Shown: positions 35,883 to 45,726, counted from the first letter of the stretch. The stretch is 64,000 nt of DNA from Algibacter miyuki (GCF_042427745.1 NZ_JBHMFA010000015.1), one strand, 5' to 3'. The notes: generated by a model not told the origin, from the sequence alone. Program-made: numbers and translations.

Positions 35883-37667
35883 TTATTTAAACCCGTATAA
35901 AGGGCCGTAAGTAGCACAGGCTTTATAATCTGCCGATTCTAGGTTTTCACCAAAAGCAGACCAAGCGCTTGGGCGGAAAACATCGTCATCGGCTACATTG
36001 TGCATGTTTACAGGAATGCGTAATAATGCGGCTAGAGAAATTAAATCTGCACCAATATGCCCGTATGAAATAGCACCGTGGTTTGCGCCCCATTTTGCCA
36101 TTACGGAATAGGCATCTTTAAAGAAACCTTTACCGGTTGTTCTTGGTACAAACCAAGTGGTTGGCCATGTTGGGTTGGTTCGCTCGTCTAAAATAGTATG
36201 GATGTCTTCGGGTAATTCTACACTCCAGCCTTCCACAATTTGTAATACAGGGCCAATACCTTTTACAAGATTTATGCGGCACATGGTTAAAGGCATAGTG
36301 CCTTTTGTTTTAAATTGAGACGAAAATCCGCCACCTCTAAAGTACTCACCAATAGCAGCTGGCCATTTGGTGTTGTCTAGGCATTTTTGCGCTTCTTCTT
36401 CAGTAATATCCCAATATGGTTTCATGGTTGGGTTACCATCAGCATCCGATTGTTGTGCGGTTGCATCTAGAGTTGTAGAACCAGAATTTATTAAGTGAAT
36501 AATACCGTCTTTGGCAATGCCTGTTAATTTTTTTCCAGTAACGCGCTCCACCGATTCTGGACTCCAATACGTTCTTACATCCGAAAATATTTGCGCTGTA
36601 TTGGTTAATAAATGACCAAATAACATAGAAATCGCATTTAAACAATCGTTTTCTGTAGCAAAGACAAAAGCTTGACGGATACCATTCCAATCGAAAGATG
36701 AATTTAATATAGATTCTGTAAAATCGGCATTTGGTTGATAGTCTGTCCATTGACGTTGCCCTTGGAAACCACCCATAATGGCATTTCTACCTTTAGATTC
36801 TTCACCAAAACCTAGGGCTTTTAGTTTGGGGTTGCCAATCATTAAATCGCGACAAATAAGTGTCATTTTAATCACTTTTTCCCATTCTTCAGTTTTAATT
36901 TCTGCTGATTTTTGAGCATCAGGACTGTTGTAATCTTTACCTTCTTTGCAGTTGGCTTTGGTCCATGCTAAAGCTTTTTTATATTCTTCTTTGTCATAAA
37001 TACCTTCATCCATACGACGTAGTAACTCGACAGATTCTACAAATTCTGAACGTACCCCCAAATAATCTTGTAAAAAGTTAACATCCACCATAGAACCTGC
37101 GATACCCATTGAGCTGTAGCCTATAGATAAATAAGATTTACCATTCATTTGTGCTACAGCCAATCCTGCTTTAGCAAAACGTAATAATTTTTCTTCTACA
37201 TCCTTCGGAATACTCATGTCTCCAGCATCCTGAACTTCACGGCCATAAATTCCGAAAGCGGGCAAGCCTTTTTGCGAATAACCAGCCAAGGCAGCTGCTA
37301 AATAGACAGCACCTGGTCTTTCAGTACCATTAAAACCCCAAACGGCTTTTGGAATCAGTGGATCAGTGTCCATAACTTCGGTGCCATAACACCAGCAAGG
37401 GGTAACGGTTAATGAAACTTCGATACCTTCGCGTTTAAATTTATCGGCACAAGCGGCAGCATCAGCAACCCCTCCAATGGTAGTATCTGCAATAACACAT
37501 TCTACTTGTTCTCCACTTGGGAAACGTAGATTTTCTTCAATTAATTTGGCTGCGGCCTTGGCCATATCCATGCATTGTACTTCTAGTGATTCTCTAACCC
37601 CTAATTCACGGCCATCAATTACTGGACGGATTCCTATTTTTGGTAGTCTACCTATTAATCTATTCAT
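35883..37667 (-). CDS. fucI: L-fucose isomerase
   Basis: Cytoplasmic Mn-dependent isomerase converting L-fucose to L-fuculose, the first step of the phosphorylating fucose pathway. At 594 aa it is almost the length of E. coli FucI (591 aa). Family segments are clear throughout: LPKIGIRPVIDGR near 8-20, VTPCWCYGTEVMDTDP, WGFNGTERPGAVYLAA, GFQGQRQWTDYQPN and NMHNVADDDVFRPSAW near the end. No signal peptide is present. The aldolase gene ends 27 bp upstream of its start, so the two are cotranscribed. Presence of FucI fixes L-fucose as the main monosaccharide of this operon; D-arabinose is a known side substrate of the family. Confidence 0.96.
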   Translation of the reverse strand: MNRLIGRLPKIGIRPVIDGRELGVRESLEVQCMDMAKAAAKLIEENLRFPSGEQVECVIADTTIGGVADAAACADKFKREGIEVSLTVTPCWCYGTEVMDTDPLIPKAVWGFNGTERPGAVYLAAALAGYSQKGLPAFGIYGREVQDAGDMSIPKDVEEKLLRFAKAGLAVAQMNGKSYLSIGYSSMGIAGSMVDVNFLQDYLGVRSEFVESVELLRRMDEGIYDKEEYKKALAWTKANCKEGKDYNSPDAQKSAEIKTEEWEKVIKMTLICRDLMIGNPKLKALGFGEESKGRNAIMGGFQGQRQWTDYQPNADFTESILNSSFDWNGIRQAFVFATENDCLNAISMLFGHLLTNTAQIFSDVRTYWSPESVERVTGKKLTGIAKDGIIHLINSGSTTLDATAQQSDADGNPTMKPYWDITEEEAQKCLDNTKWPAAIGEYFRGGGFSSQFKTKGTMPLTMCRINLVKGIGPVLQIVEGWSVELPEDIHTILDERTNPTWPTTWFVPRTTGKGFFKDAYSVMAKWGANHGAISYGHIGADLISLAALLRIPVNMHNVADDDVFRPSAWSAFGENLESADYKACATYGPLYGFK

Positions 37668-37694
37668 TTTAGTTTGGTTTTTTAGTTTAGTAGT

Positions 37695-38498
37695 TTATGT
37701 GAATTGTTCTAATTCTTTTAATTGTGCATCTGATAAACCTGCGGGTTTAAATCCTGCCGCCCAACTCATCAATAATAGTTTGGCGCCTTTATTGGCAACA
37801 TCAAGGTAATCCCATGCTTTTTCTACATCTTCTCCAGTAGCTGTGGCACCGTGTTTTTCCCAAAGTGAAACATTTCGGGTTTTAAAAGCTTCAATAGTTA
37901 CTTTTGCTAAAGCTTCTGTACTCGATAGGGCATAAGGTGTACAATGGATGCCTTTAGGGACAAACACTCTCACTTCTGGACACATCATCCAGATTTGACG
38001 GTTTAATTCTTCCTCGTTATCAAATAACGGGTGGTGGCTCATGACAATTAATTCTAACGGATGGGTGTGCACAATCGCTAAATGCGTTGGATTGTTTTCG
38101 GTATTAAAAAGATGAATACTAGAATGTGATATCAACTCGCAAGTAGGGCCAAAACCATCTCTTTGACCGCCCCAAATAATGGTGTATGCTGTAGCATCTT
38201 CATTAATGTATAAAATGCAAGAAGCTTCTTCAATATTATCGACTAAACTACGCAAATAGCACCCTGTGCCTGTAATAAATAAAACATAGCCAGCGGTGCC
38301 TTTTGGAAAATCGAAAGGAACGAAGACATTATTTTTTGTGGTTTGTTTTACCTCGTCTAAATCAAAGAAAGAAGTTAGGTTCATCGAAATGTTTCCCGCA
38401 TTTCTTTCGGCCCATTCTCTTTGCCATAAATAACCAGCAACTTTAGAAATTTTCTTTAATTCTTTTTGTACTTCAATAGGAAGTTTTACATCGCTCAT
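37695..38498 (-). CDS. Class II aldolase: L-fuculose/L-rhamnulose-1-phosphate aldolase
   Basis: Zn-dependent aldolase expected to split L-fuculose-1-phosphate into dihydroxyacetone phosphate and L-lactaldehyde. It carries WAERNAGNISM (28-38), resembling the WDERNGGN segment of E. coli RhaD rather than FucA, the zinc motif VHTHPLELIVMSHH (near 143-156) and KHGATATGEDVEKAWD near the C-terminus. At 267 aa it matches RhaD (about 274 aa) better than FucA (about 215 aa). RhaD and FucA substrates are epimers giving the same products, so use in fucose breakdown beside FucI is reasonable. It is the first gene of the operon and divergent from an AraC-family regulator. Confidence 0.82.
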   Translation of the reverse strand: MSDVKLPIEVQKELKKISKVAGYLWQREWAERNAGNISMNLTSFFDLDEVKQTTKNNVFVPFDFPKGTAGYVLFITGTGCYLRSLVDNIEEASCILYINEDATAYTIIWGGQRDGFGPTCELISHSSIHLFNTENNPTHLAIVHTHPLELIVMSHHPLFDNEEELNRQIWMMCPEVRVFVPKGIHCTPYALSSTEALAKVTIEAFKTRNVSLWEKHGATATGEDVEKAWDYLDVANKGAKLLLMSWAAGFKPAGLSDAQLKELEQFT

Positions 38499-38605
38499 AA
38501 TAAGATGATATTTAAGTATTCTTATGGTGTAAAATTATATGATGTTGCCACTTAAAGAGATATTCAAAATTTGTATATTTGTGTATAATTTAAACATTTG
38601 TTAAA

Positions 38606-39505
38606 GTGAAGTTTGTAAATAAGATTGAATTGGGAGATCCTTCGACTAAAAAACAAAATTTTATTAATGTTAAGTTGAAGTTGCTCTGTTGTAGATATTG
38701 GTATTTAGATTTGTGGGATTGCCACGATATGGTATTTCCGTTTTGGCGTATCTATTGGAATAAAAATGAAGGCGGAGTACTCACGCTTCAAGATGATATT
38801 TATAAAATGGATCCAAATTTTTTATATATCATTTCTCCATTCACATCGTTTTCTACACGCTTTTCTAAACATCATAAATACGATACAGGTATTCATGTTT
38901 CGGGTAAGAATTTAACAGAAAAACATAATGAAGACTATTTTGAAAGCAAATCGTTAATTCATTTTTTTACGCATTTTAATTTAGGAACGCCGTTTGATAA
39001 CGTATTTCCTGGAATTTTTAAAATAGAATTAACCGATCATCTTAAAGAGCGTTTAATTTATTTAACAGAACGGTTAAAGATTGAAAATCATGATTTTAAG
39101 CTTACTTTTAATTTGAAATTACAATCTTTTGTTCGAGAAGCGATATCGAATATCGGTGCCGAACTGTGGAAAACGATAAATATCGACGAGCGTGTATTAA
39201 CGGTACATCGTTTTATTGAAGCTAATATTAATGAGAAGTTGAGTAATTCAGAATTGGCTTCTATTGTAAATATGGCGCCTAATTCTTTTGCTAGATTATT
39301 TAAAGAAGAGATGGGGATAACCCTACATAATTTTATTCAGAATAGAAAAATAGCGAAAGCTTGTGAGATTTTTGAATACACGAACGATACGATAGAAAGC
39401 ATTTCGTTTAAGTTAGGTTTTTCCGATCGTTACCATTTTTCTAGAGTTTTTAAATCGGTTACCGGAATTTCACCAGCGCTTTATAAATCGGGTAAATATA
39501 CCTAG
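38606..39505 (+). CDS. AraC-family transcriptional regulator
   Basis: 299-aa regulator, probably of the divergent fucose catabolic genes (107-bp shared intergenic region). The start is GTG; a stop codon 15 bp upstream in frame and the absence of an early ATG support it. The N-terminal ~190 residues are a likely sugar-sensing domain with several aromatic clusters (WRIYWNKNEGG; YLDLWDCHDMVFPFW). The C-terminal ~100 residues hold the double helix-turn-helix: LSNSELASIVNMAPNSFARLF and IESISFKLGFSDRYHFSRVF, ending in ISPALYK. L-fucose or a derivative as ligand is an inference from position. Confidence 0.88.
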   Translation: MKFVNKIELGDPSTKKQNFINVKLKLLCCRYWYLDLWDCHDMVFPFWRIYWNKNEGGVLTLQDDIYKMDPNFLYIISPFTSFSTRFSKHHKYDTGIHVSGKNLTEKHNEDYFESKSLIHFFTHFNLGTPFDNVFPGIFKIELTDHLKERLIYLTERLKIENHDFKLTFNLKLQSFVREAISNIGAELWKTINIDERVLTVHRFIEANINEKLSNSELASIVNMAPNSFARLFKEEMGITLHNFIQNRKIAKACEIFEYTNDTIESISFKLGFSDRYHFSRVFKSVTGISPALYKSGKYT

Positions 39506-39670
39506 GCTATTTACTTAAAATTTGAAAACCTGAAAAATGTTTGTTTTATACATAGAATGTTTATTTTTGTATAATTTAAATACGTGTAAGATTATATCTG
39601 AATTAAACATGTCTATTTTGTACAGCCTTAATTATGGCTTGTTTCAAAATAGAAAGGGTAATATTGCGGC

Positions 39671-41089
39671 TTACTTTCTTTCCGAAGAAAATAAGTTTTC
39701 ATTAGGCTTTTCTGGTAGTGTTTTTTGCCAAGCTAAAATTTTATTTTTTAAATTTTCTACAATAGATATGTTGGTGTCCTTTAAGTCTGTTTTTTCGTAA
39801 ACATCGGCAGCAATATCATAAAGCTCAACATAGCTTAAGTCTTTATTCGCAACGAGTTTCCAATGTTGATCTACCACTGCAAAAGACACCCAATGGTCTG
39901 GTGCGTTTTTACTAGCCGGCCAATGTGCTCCAATTTTCCAAAAAAGCGGCTTTGTTCGTATAGGATATGTTTCTCCTAAAAGTGTAGCCACTTGGCTTAT
40001 GCCGTCAGGGGTGTAATGTTTTGGTAATTCAGCGCCTGCTATTTCGCAAAACGTAGGTAATAAATCGACTGCCGAAATCAATGAGGCATCATCAATAGCG
40101 CCTGCTTTTATTTTGCCTGGCCAACGCGCAATAAATGGAACGCCTATTCCGCCTTCAAACAGGGCCGCTTTATAACCTTTTCTTCCACCTGTAACACCTT
40201 TAGAAGCTCCTGTTCCGTAGCCGACACCTGTGGCGGTATCTAAATATATTCTGAGTTCTTCAACGGTTTTTGTAGCACGAGCCGGACCATTATCTGAGCT
40301 AAAAACAACCAAGGTATTATCGGTTAAATTTAAACGGTCTATGGCATCTAAAACCTCACCAATTCTATCATCAGCATGAGATAATACAGAAGCGTAAATA
40401 TTGTCTGTTTCATCTAAATCAGGAAAACGATGTTGATATTTTGGAATTACATGGTGTGGTGTATGCGGCTCGTGAACCCATAAATTAATAAAGAACGGTT
40501 TGTTTTGTAACTGTGATGCTTCCATAAAATCAATGGCATTATCGGCATCTTTATAATAGGGCATTTGTTCGCCAGAGCAATTGAAAGCACCGTAGGTATC
40601 GTAGCCATATTTAGCAGGCGTTGGCGAATCGGGAATCATATTATTAGAAAGGTGCCATTTACCAAAATGGGCGGTAGCATAACCACTTTGTTGCAATAAT
40701 CTTGGTAAAAGTGTGGTGTTATAATCTAACCAATCGGGCATATTGCGTTTGGCGTTATTGTCGGCCCATGCAAAATGTCCGTCAACATTATATCTGGCCG
40801 GAAATTGCCCTGTCATAACAGCAACTCTACTGGGTGAACATACACCACTGGCCACTGTAAATCTTTGGAAATCGGTACCCTCGTGTACTAGTCTGTCTAT
40901 ATTTGGTGTTTTTACATAAGGATGTCCGTGGGCACTTAAATCTCCCCATCCCCAATCGTCAGTAAAAATAAAAACAATATTAGGTTTCGTTGTTTTGCTT
41001 GTTTCCGAAATTTGACCTGTTGCTTGTTTGCAACTTAGAATAAATAACGTTAGAATGGAAAAATATATAAATGACTTCAAAACTTTCAT
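39671..41089 (-). CDS. Formylglycine-dependent sulfatase (S1 family), lipoprotein
   Basis: 472-aa exported sulfatase that hydrolyses sulfate esters. The lipobox ends at Cys20 (FILSC). The metal-site start NIVFIFTDDWGWGD (37-50), the FGly motif CSPSR at 84-88 (Cys84 converted to formylglycine), HFGKWHL and FSSDNGPAR are present. It differs from the other sulfatases here in having CSPSR. It stands alone on the minus strand, convergent with the AraC gene and divergent from the propeller-glycosidase operon, 345 bp away. A sulfated-fucan substrate is inferred from context. Confidence 0.92.
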   Translation of the reverse strand: MKVLKSFIYFSILTLFILSCKQATGQISETSKTTKPNIVFIFTDDWGWGDLSAHGHPYVKTPNIDRLVHEGTDFQRFTVASGVCSPSRVAVMTGQFPARYNVDGHFAWADNNAKRNMPDWLDYNTTLLPRLLQQSGYATAHFGKWHLSNNMIPDSPTPAKYGYDTYGAFNCSGEQMPYYKDADNAIDFMEASQLQNKPFFINLWVHEPHTPHHVIPKYQHRFPDLDETDNIYASVLSHADDRIGEVLDAIDRLNLTDNTLVVFSSDNGPARATKTVEELRIYLDTATGVGYGTGASKGVTGGRKGYKAALFEGGIGVPFIARWPGKIKAGAIDDASLISAVDLLPTFCEIAGAELPKHYTPDGISQVATLLGETYPIRTKPLFWKIGAHWPASKNAPDHWVSFAVVDQHWKLVANKDLSYVELYDIAADVYEKTDLKDTNISIVENLKNKILAWQKTLPEKPNENLFSSERK

Positions 41090-41434
41090 GAGATATAATT
41101 TTGAACAAAAATATATTCTTATGAAGAAATCCTGTTGCTTTAACTCGCTTAAGTTTTGCTGAAATCAATCAGAATCAATTAAAAGTCTTTAGTAATTAAG
41201 GTGTTGGAGGATAAGAGAGGATTAATGTTGAGAAAGTGGGTTTTAGTGATATTTAGATTATTGATGATTAAAATTGAAGGTGTTTTAGTTGAAATGCTGA
41301 TGATTTTAATTAAAAAAATAAATTAACGAAATAGCGTTAATACTACTGAATACATTAATTAAGCAATAAAATGGGCAAATAGAACAAAGGAGTGTTGTGG
41401 GGTTTTATGACATTTACACTTAGATTTTAAGTAT
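41090..41434. other. Divergent intergenic region, sulfatase / glycosidase operon
   Basis: 345 bp, AT-rich, between divergently transcribed genes. A weak -7-like TAGATTTT is at 41421-41428, close to the 41435 start. No operator, terminator or ORF was recognised. Confidence 0.4.
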
Positions 41435-42487
41435 ATGAAATATTCGATTCCACTTGTTGCCATTTTGGCTTTGTTATTAGCAGTTTCTTGCAAAAAAGAT
41501 CTCACTATAAAAGCGTCTAGTTTTAGTGAATCCCATGTTCCGGGAAACTATATTTTAGATGCGCCAGAAGATTGGTGGCATTGGTGTATGGCTCCAATTT
41601 ATGATGAATCCGGGCGGTTACACGTATTTATGTCGGCTATTCCAAATAATGGAAGTTGGATTAAAGATAGCAAGATTGTTCATTATACAGCAAGTTCTCC
41701 GGAAGGACCTTATACGTTTGTAGATACTACGTTTGCCAGTAAAACACATACGTATCACAACCCTCAAATTTCTAAGGTTGATGATACTTATGTGCTTGTT
41801 TATTTATGGAAGTCACGCGATACGCCAAATGAAAACCAGGAAATTGGTATGGCAACGGCTAAATCTTTAGATGGTCCGTGGACGGAAAGTCCGAATAATC
41901 CAATTATTAAAGCTTCGGGAACTCAAGGTGATGGTGCGTATATTATACATGCTTCAAACCCGACGTTTTTAAAAGATAAAGATGGAAAGTTTCGAGTGTA
42001 TTATAAGTCTATGAGTGATGCTTATGGAACGAAACGTCACCGAGAAATTTCGATGGCTATGAGTGATAATATAGAGGGGCCTTACGTAAATTATGCTGAA
42101 AACCCACTTATAAGTTATGCTGATAAAGGTTTAGATATTGAAGATTGTTATGCCTTTTATTATAAAGGTATGTATTATATGATTGTGGAAGACCGAAAAG
42201 GTGTGAAAAATATGCTGGAAGGCAATCCAATTCCTGAGAAAGAAATTAGACCAGGAGGTAACCGCCCGGGATTAATCTATAAATCTAAAGACGGTATAAA
42301 TTGGGGTAGACCAGAGATTGGTTATAAAACCAATGAACAGTATTTTGGAGATAAATTAGCACGCACCGAGCGTCCACATATTTTATGGAAAAACGGTGAG
42401 CCAGAATATTTATTTTTGGCCTGTCATGACGATGATCCTTCAGCAGGGTTTTATGTTAAAATTGATGGATGGATTCCAAATGAATAA
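41435..42487 (+). CDS. Beta-propeller glycosidase-like lipoprotein (GH43/GH117-type fold)
   Basis: 350-aa lipoprotein (Cys19 in AVSC). Repeated blades of a five-bladed beta-propeller are visible: WCMAPIYDESGRLHVFMSA, YHNPQISKVDDTYVLVYLW, ASNPTFLKDKDGKFRVYYK, DIEDCYAFYYKGMYYMIVED and RPHILWKNGEPEYLFLAC. These resemble GH43/GH117-like families, whose acidic catalytic residues sit in the blade centre (candidates: the Asp of APIYDES, and Glu/Asp of DIED). The family could not be fixed. It is the first gene of a three-gene operon with a putative glycosidase (24 bp downstream) and a sulfatase, so action on a desulfated fucan fragment is an inference. Confidence 0.62.
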   Translation: MKYSIPLVAILALLLAVSCKKDLTIKASSFSESHVPGNYILDAPEDWWHWCMAPIYDESGRLHVFMSAIPNNGSWIKDSKIVHYTASSPEGPYTFVDTTFASKTHTYHNPQISKVDDTYVLVYLWKSRDTPNENQEIGMATAKSLDGPWTESPNNPIIKASGTQGDGAYIIHASNPTFLKDKDGKFRVYYKSMSDAYGTKRHREISMAMSDNIEGPYVNYAENPLISYADKGLDIEDCYAFYYKGMYYMIVEDRKGVKNMLEGNPIPEKEIRPGGNRPGLIYKSKDGINWGRPEIGYKTNEQYFGDKLARTERPHILWKNGEPEYLFLACHDDDPSAGFYVKIDGWIPNE

Positions 42488-42511
42488 GTAGATATTTATT
42501 ATAATGTCATT

Positions 42512-43714
42512 ATGAAAAAGTTTCTTTTAAATTTTAGTGCGCTATGGATTGCTTTGTTTTTTTGTGTGCCGTCAATGGCACAAAATTCTTATGTGATTAG
42601 CGATGGAAGTGTGTTTGAAAACAAAACATTTTATCCCAAATTTAGTTGGGATACAACCCCTATGTATTACATGTTTGGTGACCCTAAAAGAGTTTTACTT
42701 CCAGATGAAGTGGAACACATTGTAAAGCGAACAGATTTTATTTGTATTGAAAAATCCCATGGTGAAGGCGAATTAGGAGCAGCCGAATTAGGCACTAAAC
42801 ATGAAGTTGAAGCTTTTAAGAAAATAAAACCAGAGATTAAGGTGCTTTTCTATTTCAATTCTGCATACGCATGGCCATTTACGTCTTATAGTAAGGGGTT
42901 CTTGAAAAAAAATATAGACCAACACCCAGAGCTTAAAAAGTTTTTAATTATTGATTCAGAAACGAAAGAACTCGCCAAGCGGAGAAACACCTACTTTTTC
43001 GATGTTTTAAATCCTGATTTTCGAGTGTGGTGGGTAAATACAGTAGTTAAAGGCGTTGAGTTTTCTGGAGCAGATGGGGCTTTTATAGATCAGATGCATG
43101 GCTTTTCTTGGTTACGTGCGGATAAAAGTCTCGATGTTCAAAAAGCTATGGGAGAAATGATGGCGGCTTTAAAAGTGAAGTTAGGACCCGATAAAATCGT
43201 ATTAGGAAACAATGCGCAAACTAAAGCGGCTCGATTTGTTTTCCCTAGTATTGATGCTAATATGTTTGAACATTATGGCAATACCTTATTAAGTAAGGAA
43301 AAATTGCTTCAAGATTGGGACGATATGCTTCGGATTTCTAAAGCAGGAAAAATGTCAATATTCAGAATAGGCGTTGAGTATGATACGGCAGTGTCTGAAA
43401 ATCCAACATATTATAAAGGAAAAACAAGAAATGAACGTTTTGCTGAGCTTTCAAAAGAAAAGTTACAGTACTATCATGCTTGTTATTTAATAGGAGCTCA
43501 GCCTTATTCTTATTTTCAGTACGGTTGGGGTTGGCAACTGTCTCACGGTTCATTAATGGATTATCCTGAGTTTCAAAAATCGTTAGGAGCTCCTAAAGGT
43601 GCTTATACTAGAATTTCAGATGAAGGGTGGGAATTTACTCGCGAATTTGAACACGCTTCAGTTTGGGTAAACACGGAAATGGAGGAAGCTAAGATATCCT
43701 GGCATGAAAATTAG
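42512..43714 (+). CDS. Putative TIM-barrel glycoside hydrolase (paralogue 1)
   Basis: 400 aa with a signal peptide ending near SMAQ (21-24). A barrel-like core follows: KFSWDTTPMYYMFG (43-56), LFYFNSAYAW (112-121), FFDVLNPDFRVWW (162-174), GADGAFIDQM (186-195) and DANMFEHYG (248-256). Asp193 and Glu253, on predicted strand ends, are candidate catalytic residues. The protein at 54887-56086 is a clear paralogue. It belongs to the loosely defined 'putative glycoside hydrolase' group; a fucan-cleaving family such as GH168 is a possibility raised by size and context, not demonstrated. It is followed by a sulfatase after 64 bp. Confidence 0.62.
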   Translation: MKKFLLNFSALWIALFFCVPSMAQNSYVISDGSVFENKTFYPKFSWDTTPMYYMFGDPKRVLLPDEVEHIVKRTDFICIEKSHGEGELGAAELGTKHEVEAFKKIKPEIKVLFYFNSAYAWPFTSYSKGFLKKNIDQHPELKKFLIIDSETKELAKRRNTYFFDVLNPDFRVWWVNTVVKGVEFSGADGAFIDQMHGFSWLRADKSLDVQKAMGEMMAALKVKLGPDKIVLGNNAQTKAARFVFPSIDANMFEHYGNTLLSKEKLLQDWDDMLRISKAGKMSIFRIGVEYDTAVSENPTYYKGKTRNERFAELSKEKLQYYHACYLIGAQPYSYFQYGWGWQLSHGSLMDYPEFQKSLGAPKGAYTRISDEGWEFTREFEHASVWVNTEMEEAKISWHEN

Positions 43715-43778
43715 ATAAATTTTATCGTAAATTTATAATCTAAAACAGAAATCAAACTATATTAAATAAACAACAACT

Positions 43779-45638
43779 ATGAAGCAAACACATTTTTATG
43801 AATACCAAAAAACAGATAAATTTAAGTGCGGTAAAACGCTAGCTTATGTCTTGTTTTTGGTTATGCCTTTTGTCCTTTTTTCCTGTAAAGAGAAAGTGGC
43901 GAAAACAGAAGTTAAAAGTAGTAAACCGAACATTGTATTTGTAATCACCGACGATCAAGGCTATGGTGATTTAGGGCATACCGGAAATCCAATTATTAAA
44001 ACACCCACCATTGATAAATTTTCTGCCGAAGCTGTGAATTTAACAAATTATCACGTAGGAACCACCTGTGCACCAACAAGAGCAGGGCTTCTCACAGGAA
44101 GGAATTGTAATAGAAATGGCGTTTGGCATACTATTATGGGGGCATCTATATTGAATCGTGAAGAAGTAACCATGGGAAATGTGTTTCAAGAAAATGGTTA
44201 CAAAACAGGTATGTTCGGTAAGTGGCATTTAGGAGATAACCACCCTTTTCATCCTTATGAAAGAGGTTTTGATGAAGCTTTTTATCACGGTGGAGGCGGT
44301 ATAGGGCAGACACCTGATTATTGGAATAATGATTATTTTGATGATTCGTATTACAGAAACGGCGTTGCCGAGAAAAAAGAAGGCTATTGTACCGATGTTT
44401 GGTTTGATGAAGCTATGCGTTTTATTGAAGCTAAAAAGGATGAACCATTTTTCTGCTATTTAAGTTTGAATGCACCACATGGTCCTTATAATGTACCACA
44501 GGAATATTATGACATGTATAAAGATGAAACCGCTATAAGTGAAAAGCAAAAGCGTTTTTACGGCATGATTACTAATGTTGATAATAACTTCTCTAAATTA
44601 TTGAATAAATTGGAAACGCTAGGTATTGCAGATAATACCATTATCGTTTTTACTACAGATAATGGAACAGCAAGAGGTTATAGAATAGATGAAGAAACTA
44701 ATAAACTTTTAGGCTACAACGCAGGTATGCGAGGTACAAAAGGTAGTGAGTATGATGGTGGCCACCGTGTACCTTTTATTGTGAGATGGCCAGATGGCGG
44801 ATTAACAGGAGGGAAATCATTAAATAGTTTGGCGGCACACGTAGATATGTTGCCGACGCTAACAGCGCTTACCGGACAAAAGTTTGAGCCTAAGAAAACT
44901 ATGGATGGTACTGATTTAAGCGCATACCTTTTAGGAAAAGAAGAAGCTCCAAAACGATATTTAGTTACCGATACACAACGTGTGCCATGGCCGATAAAAG
45001 ATAAAAACAGCTGCGTTATGGATGATAACTGGCGTTTAATAAAAGGGAAAGAACTTTATAATATTAATGACGATCCAGGACAAGAAAATAATGTTGCAGA
45101 TGCGCACCCAGAAAAAGTAGCCGAAATGAATGCGTTCTACGAAAGTTGGTGGGAAGATGTGATTAAGGAAACTAAATTTTCGGTGATAGATTTAGGTGTA
45201 AGCGATATGGATGCTTTAACGTGTCATGATGCAAGAACTATCGATTATTATCCGCCATGGAATCAGCAAATGATTCGTGCAGGAAAACCAATGGAACCAG
45301 CACCGTTTACCGTAAATTTTGTTAAAGCAGGGAAGTATAAGTTTCATTTAAGACGTTGGCCTGCAGAAAGTGGTTTAGCGCTTGGAGCAGCAATAGCTGA
45401 TGGAGAGCCAGCAACATCAAATAAAGAAGCTATTGTTGATGGGAAATCGATGAAATTTGCTAAAGCTCATTTAAAAATAGCCGATAAAATTGTAGATATT
45501 GAAGTTGATAATAACCTTGAAGCAGCTGTACTTGAAATGGAAGTAGTAAAAGGTGAAACAGAACTATTAGCTTATTTTGATATGGAAGACGGTACGCCTT
45601 GTAATGCCTTTTATATTGATGTTGAACGCGTGAATTAA
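43779..45638 (+). CDS. Formylglycine-dependent sulfatase (S1 family) with C-terminal extension
   Basis: 619-aa exported sulfatase. A ~20-residue charged pre-leader precedes the hydrophobic segment, and the lipobox ends at Cys36 (VLFSC). Metal-site start NIVFVITDDQGYGD (51-64), FGly motif CAPTR at 97-101, MFGKWHLGD and FTTDNGTARG are present. The catalytic part ends near residue 480; the last ~140 residues form a beta-rich domain (FTVNFVKAGKYKFHLRRWP) not present in the 59933-61417 sulfatase, which otherwise shares GGIGQ and CTDVxFD segments. It is the last gene of its operon, followed by a terminator. Confidence 0.93.
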   Translation: MKQTHFYEYQKTDKFKCGKTLAYVLFLVMPFVLFSCKEKVAKTEVKSSKPNIVFVITDDQGYGDLGHTGNPIIKTPTIDKFSAEAVNLTNYHVGTTCAPTRAGLLTGRNCNRNGVWHTIMGASILNREEVTMGNVFQENGYKTGMFGKWHLGDNHPFHPYERGFDEAFYHGGGGIGQTPDYWNNDYFDDSYYRNGVAEKKEGYCTDVWFDEAMRFIEAKKDEPFFCYLSLNAPHGPYNVPQEYYDMYKDETAISEKQKRFYGMITNVDNNFSKLLNKLETLGIADNTIIVFTTDNGTARGYRIDEETNKLLGYNAGMRGTKGSEYDGGHRVPFIVRWPDGGLTGGKSLNSLAAHVDMLPTLTALTGQKFEPKKTMDGTDLSAYLLGKEEAPKRYLVTDTQRVPWPIKDKNSCVMDDNWRLIKGKELYNINDDPGQENNVADAHPEKVAEMNAFYESWWEDVIKETKFSVIDLGVSDMDALTCHDARTIDYYPPWNQQMIRAGKPMEPAPFTVNFVKAGKYKFHLRRWPAESGLALGAAIADGEPATSNKEAIVDGKSMKFAKAHLKIADKIVDIEVDNNLEAAVLEMEVVKGETELLAYFDMEDGTPCNAFYIDVERVN

Positions 45639-45726
45639 GAAACGTTTATTTACTAATGAAATAAGTCTGTTTTGAGTCTCTTATTTAAAACAAGCGCTTT
45701 TCAAAAGTAAAGAAATTACAAATAAT

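Noticed and set aside
36439..36750. 103-codon minus-strand frame inside fucI
   Set aside because: An alternative frame of the same strand within a strongly supported FucI; no independent features.
39537..39800. 87-codon plus-strand frame at the 3' end of the 39671 sulfatase
   Set aside because: It overlaps the coding end of the clear sulfatase on the other strand and shows no domain; shadow frame.
42512..43714. Firm assignment of the TIM-barrel protein to GH168
   Set aside because: Size, secretion, context and Asp/Glu spacing are compatible, but no family-specific motif could be verified without a profile search.
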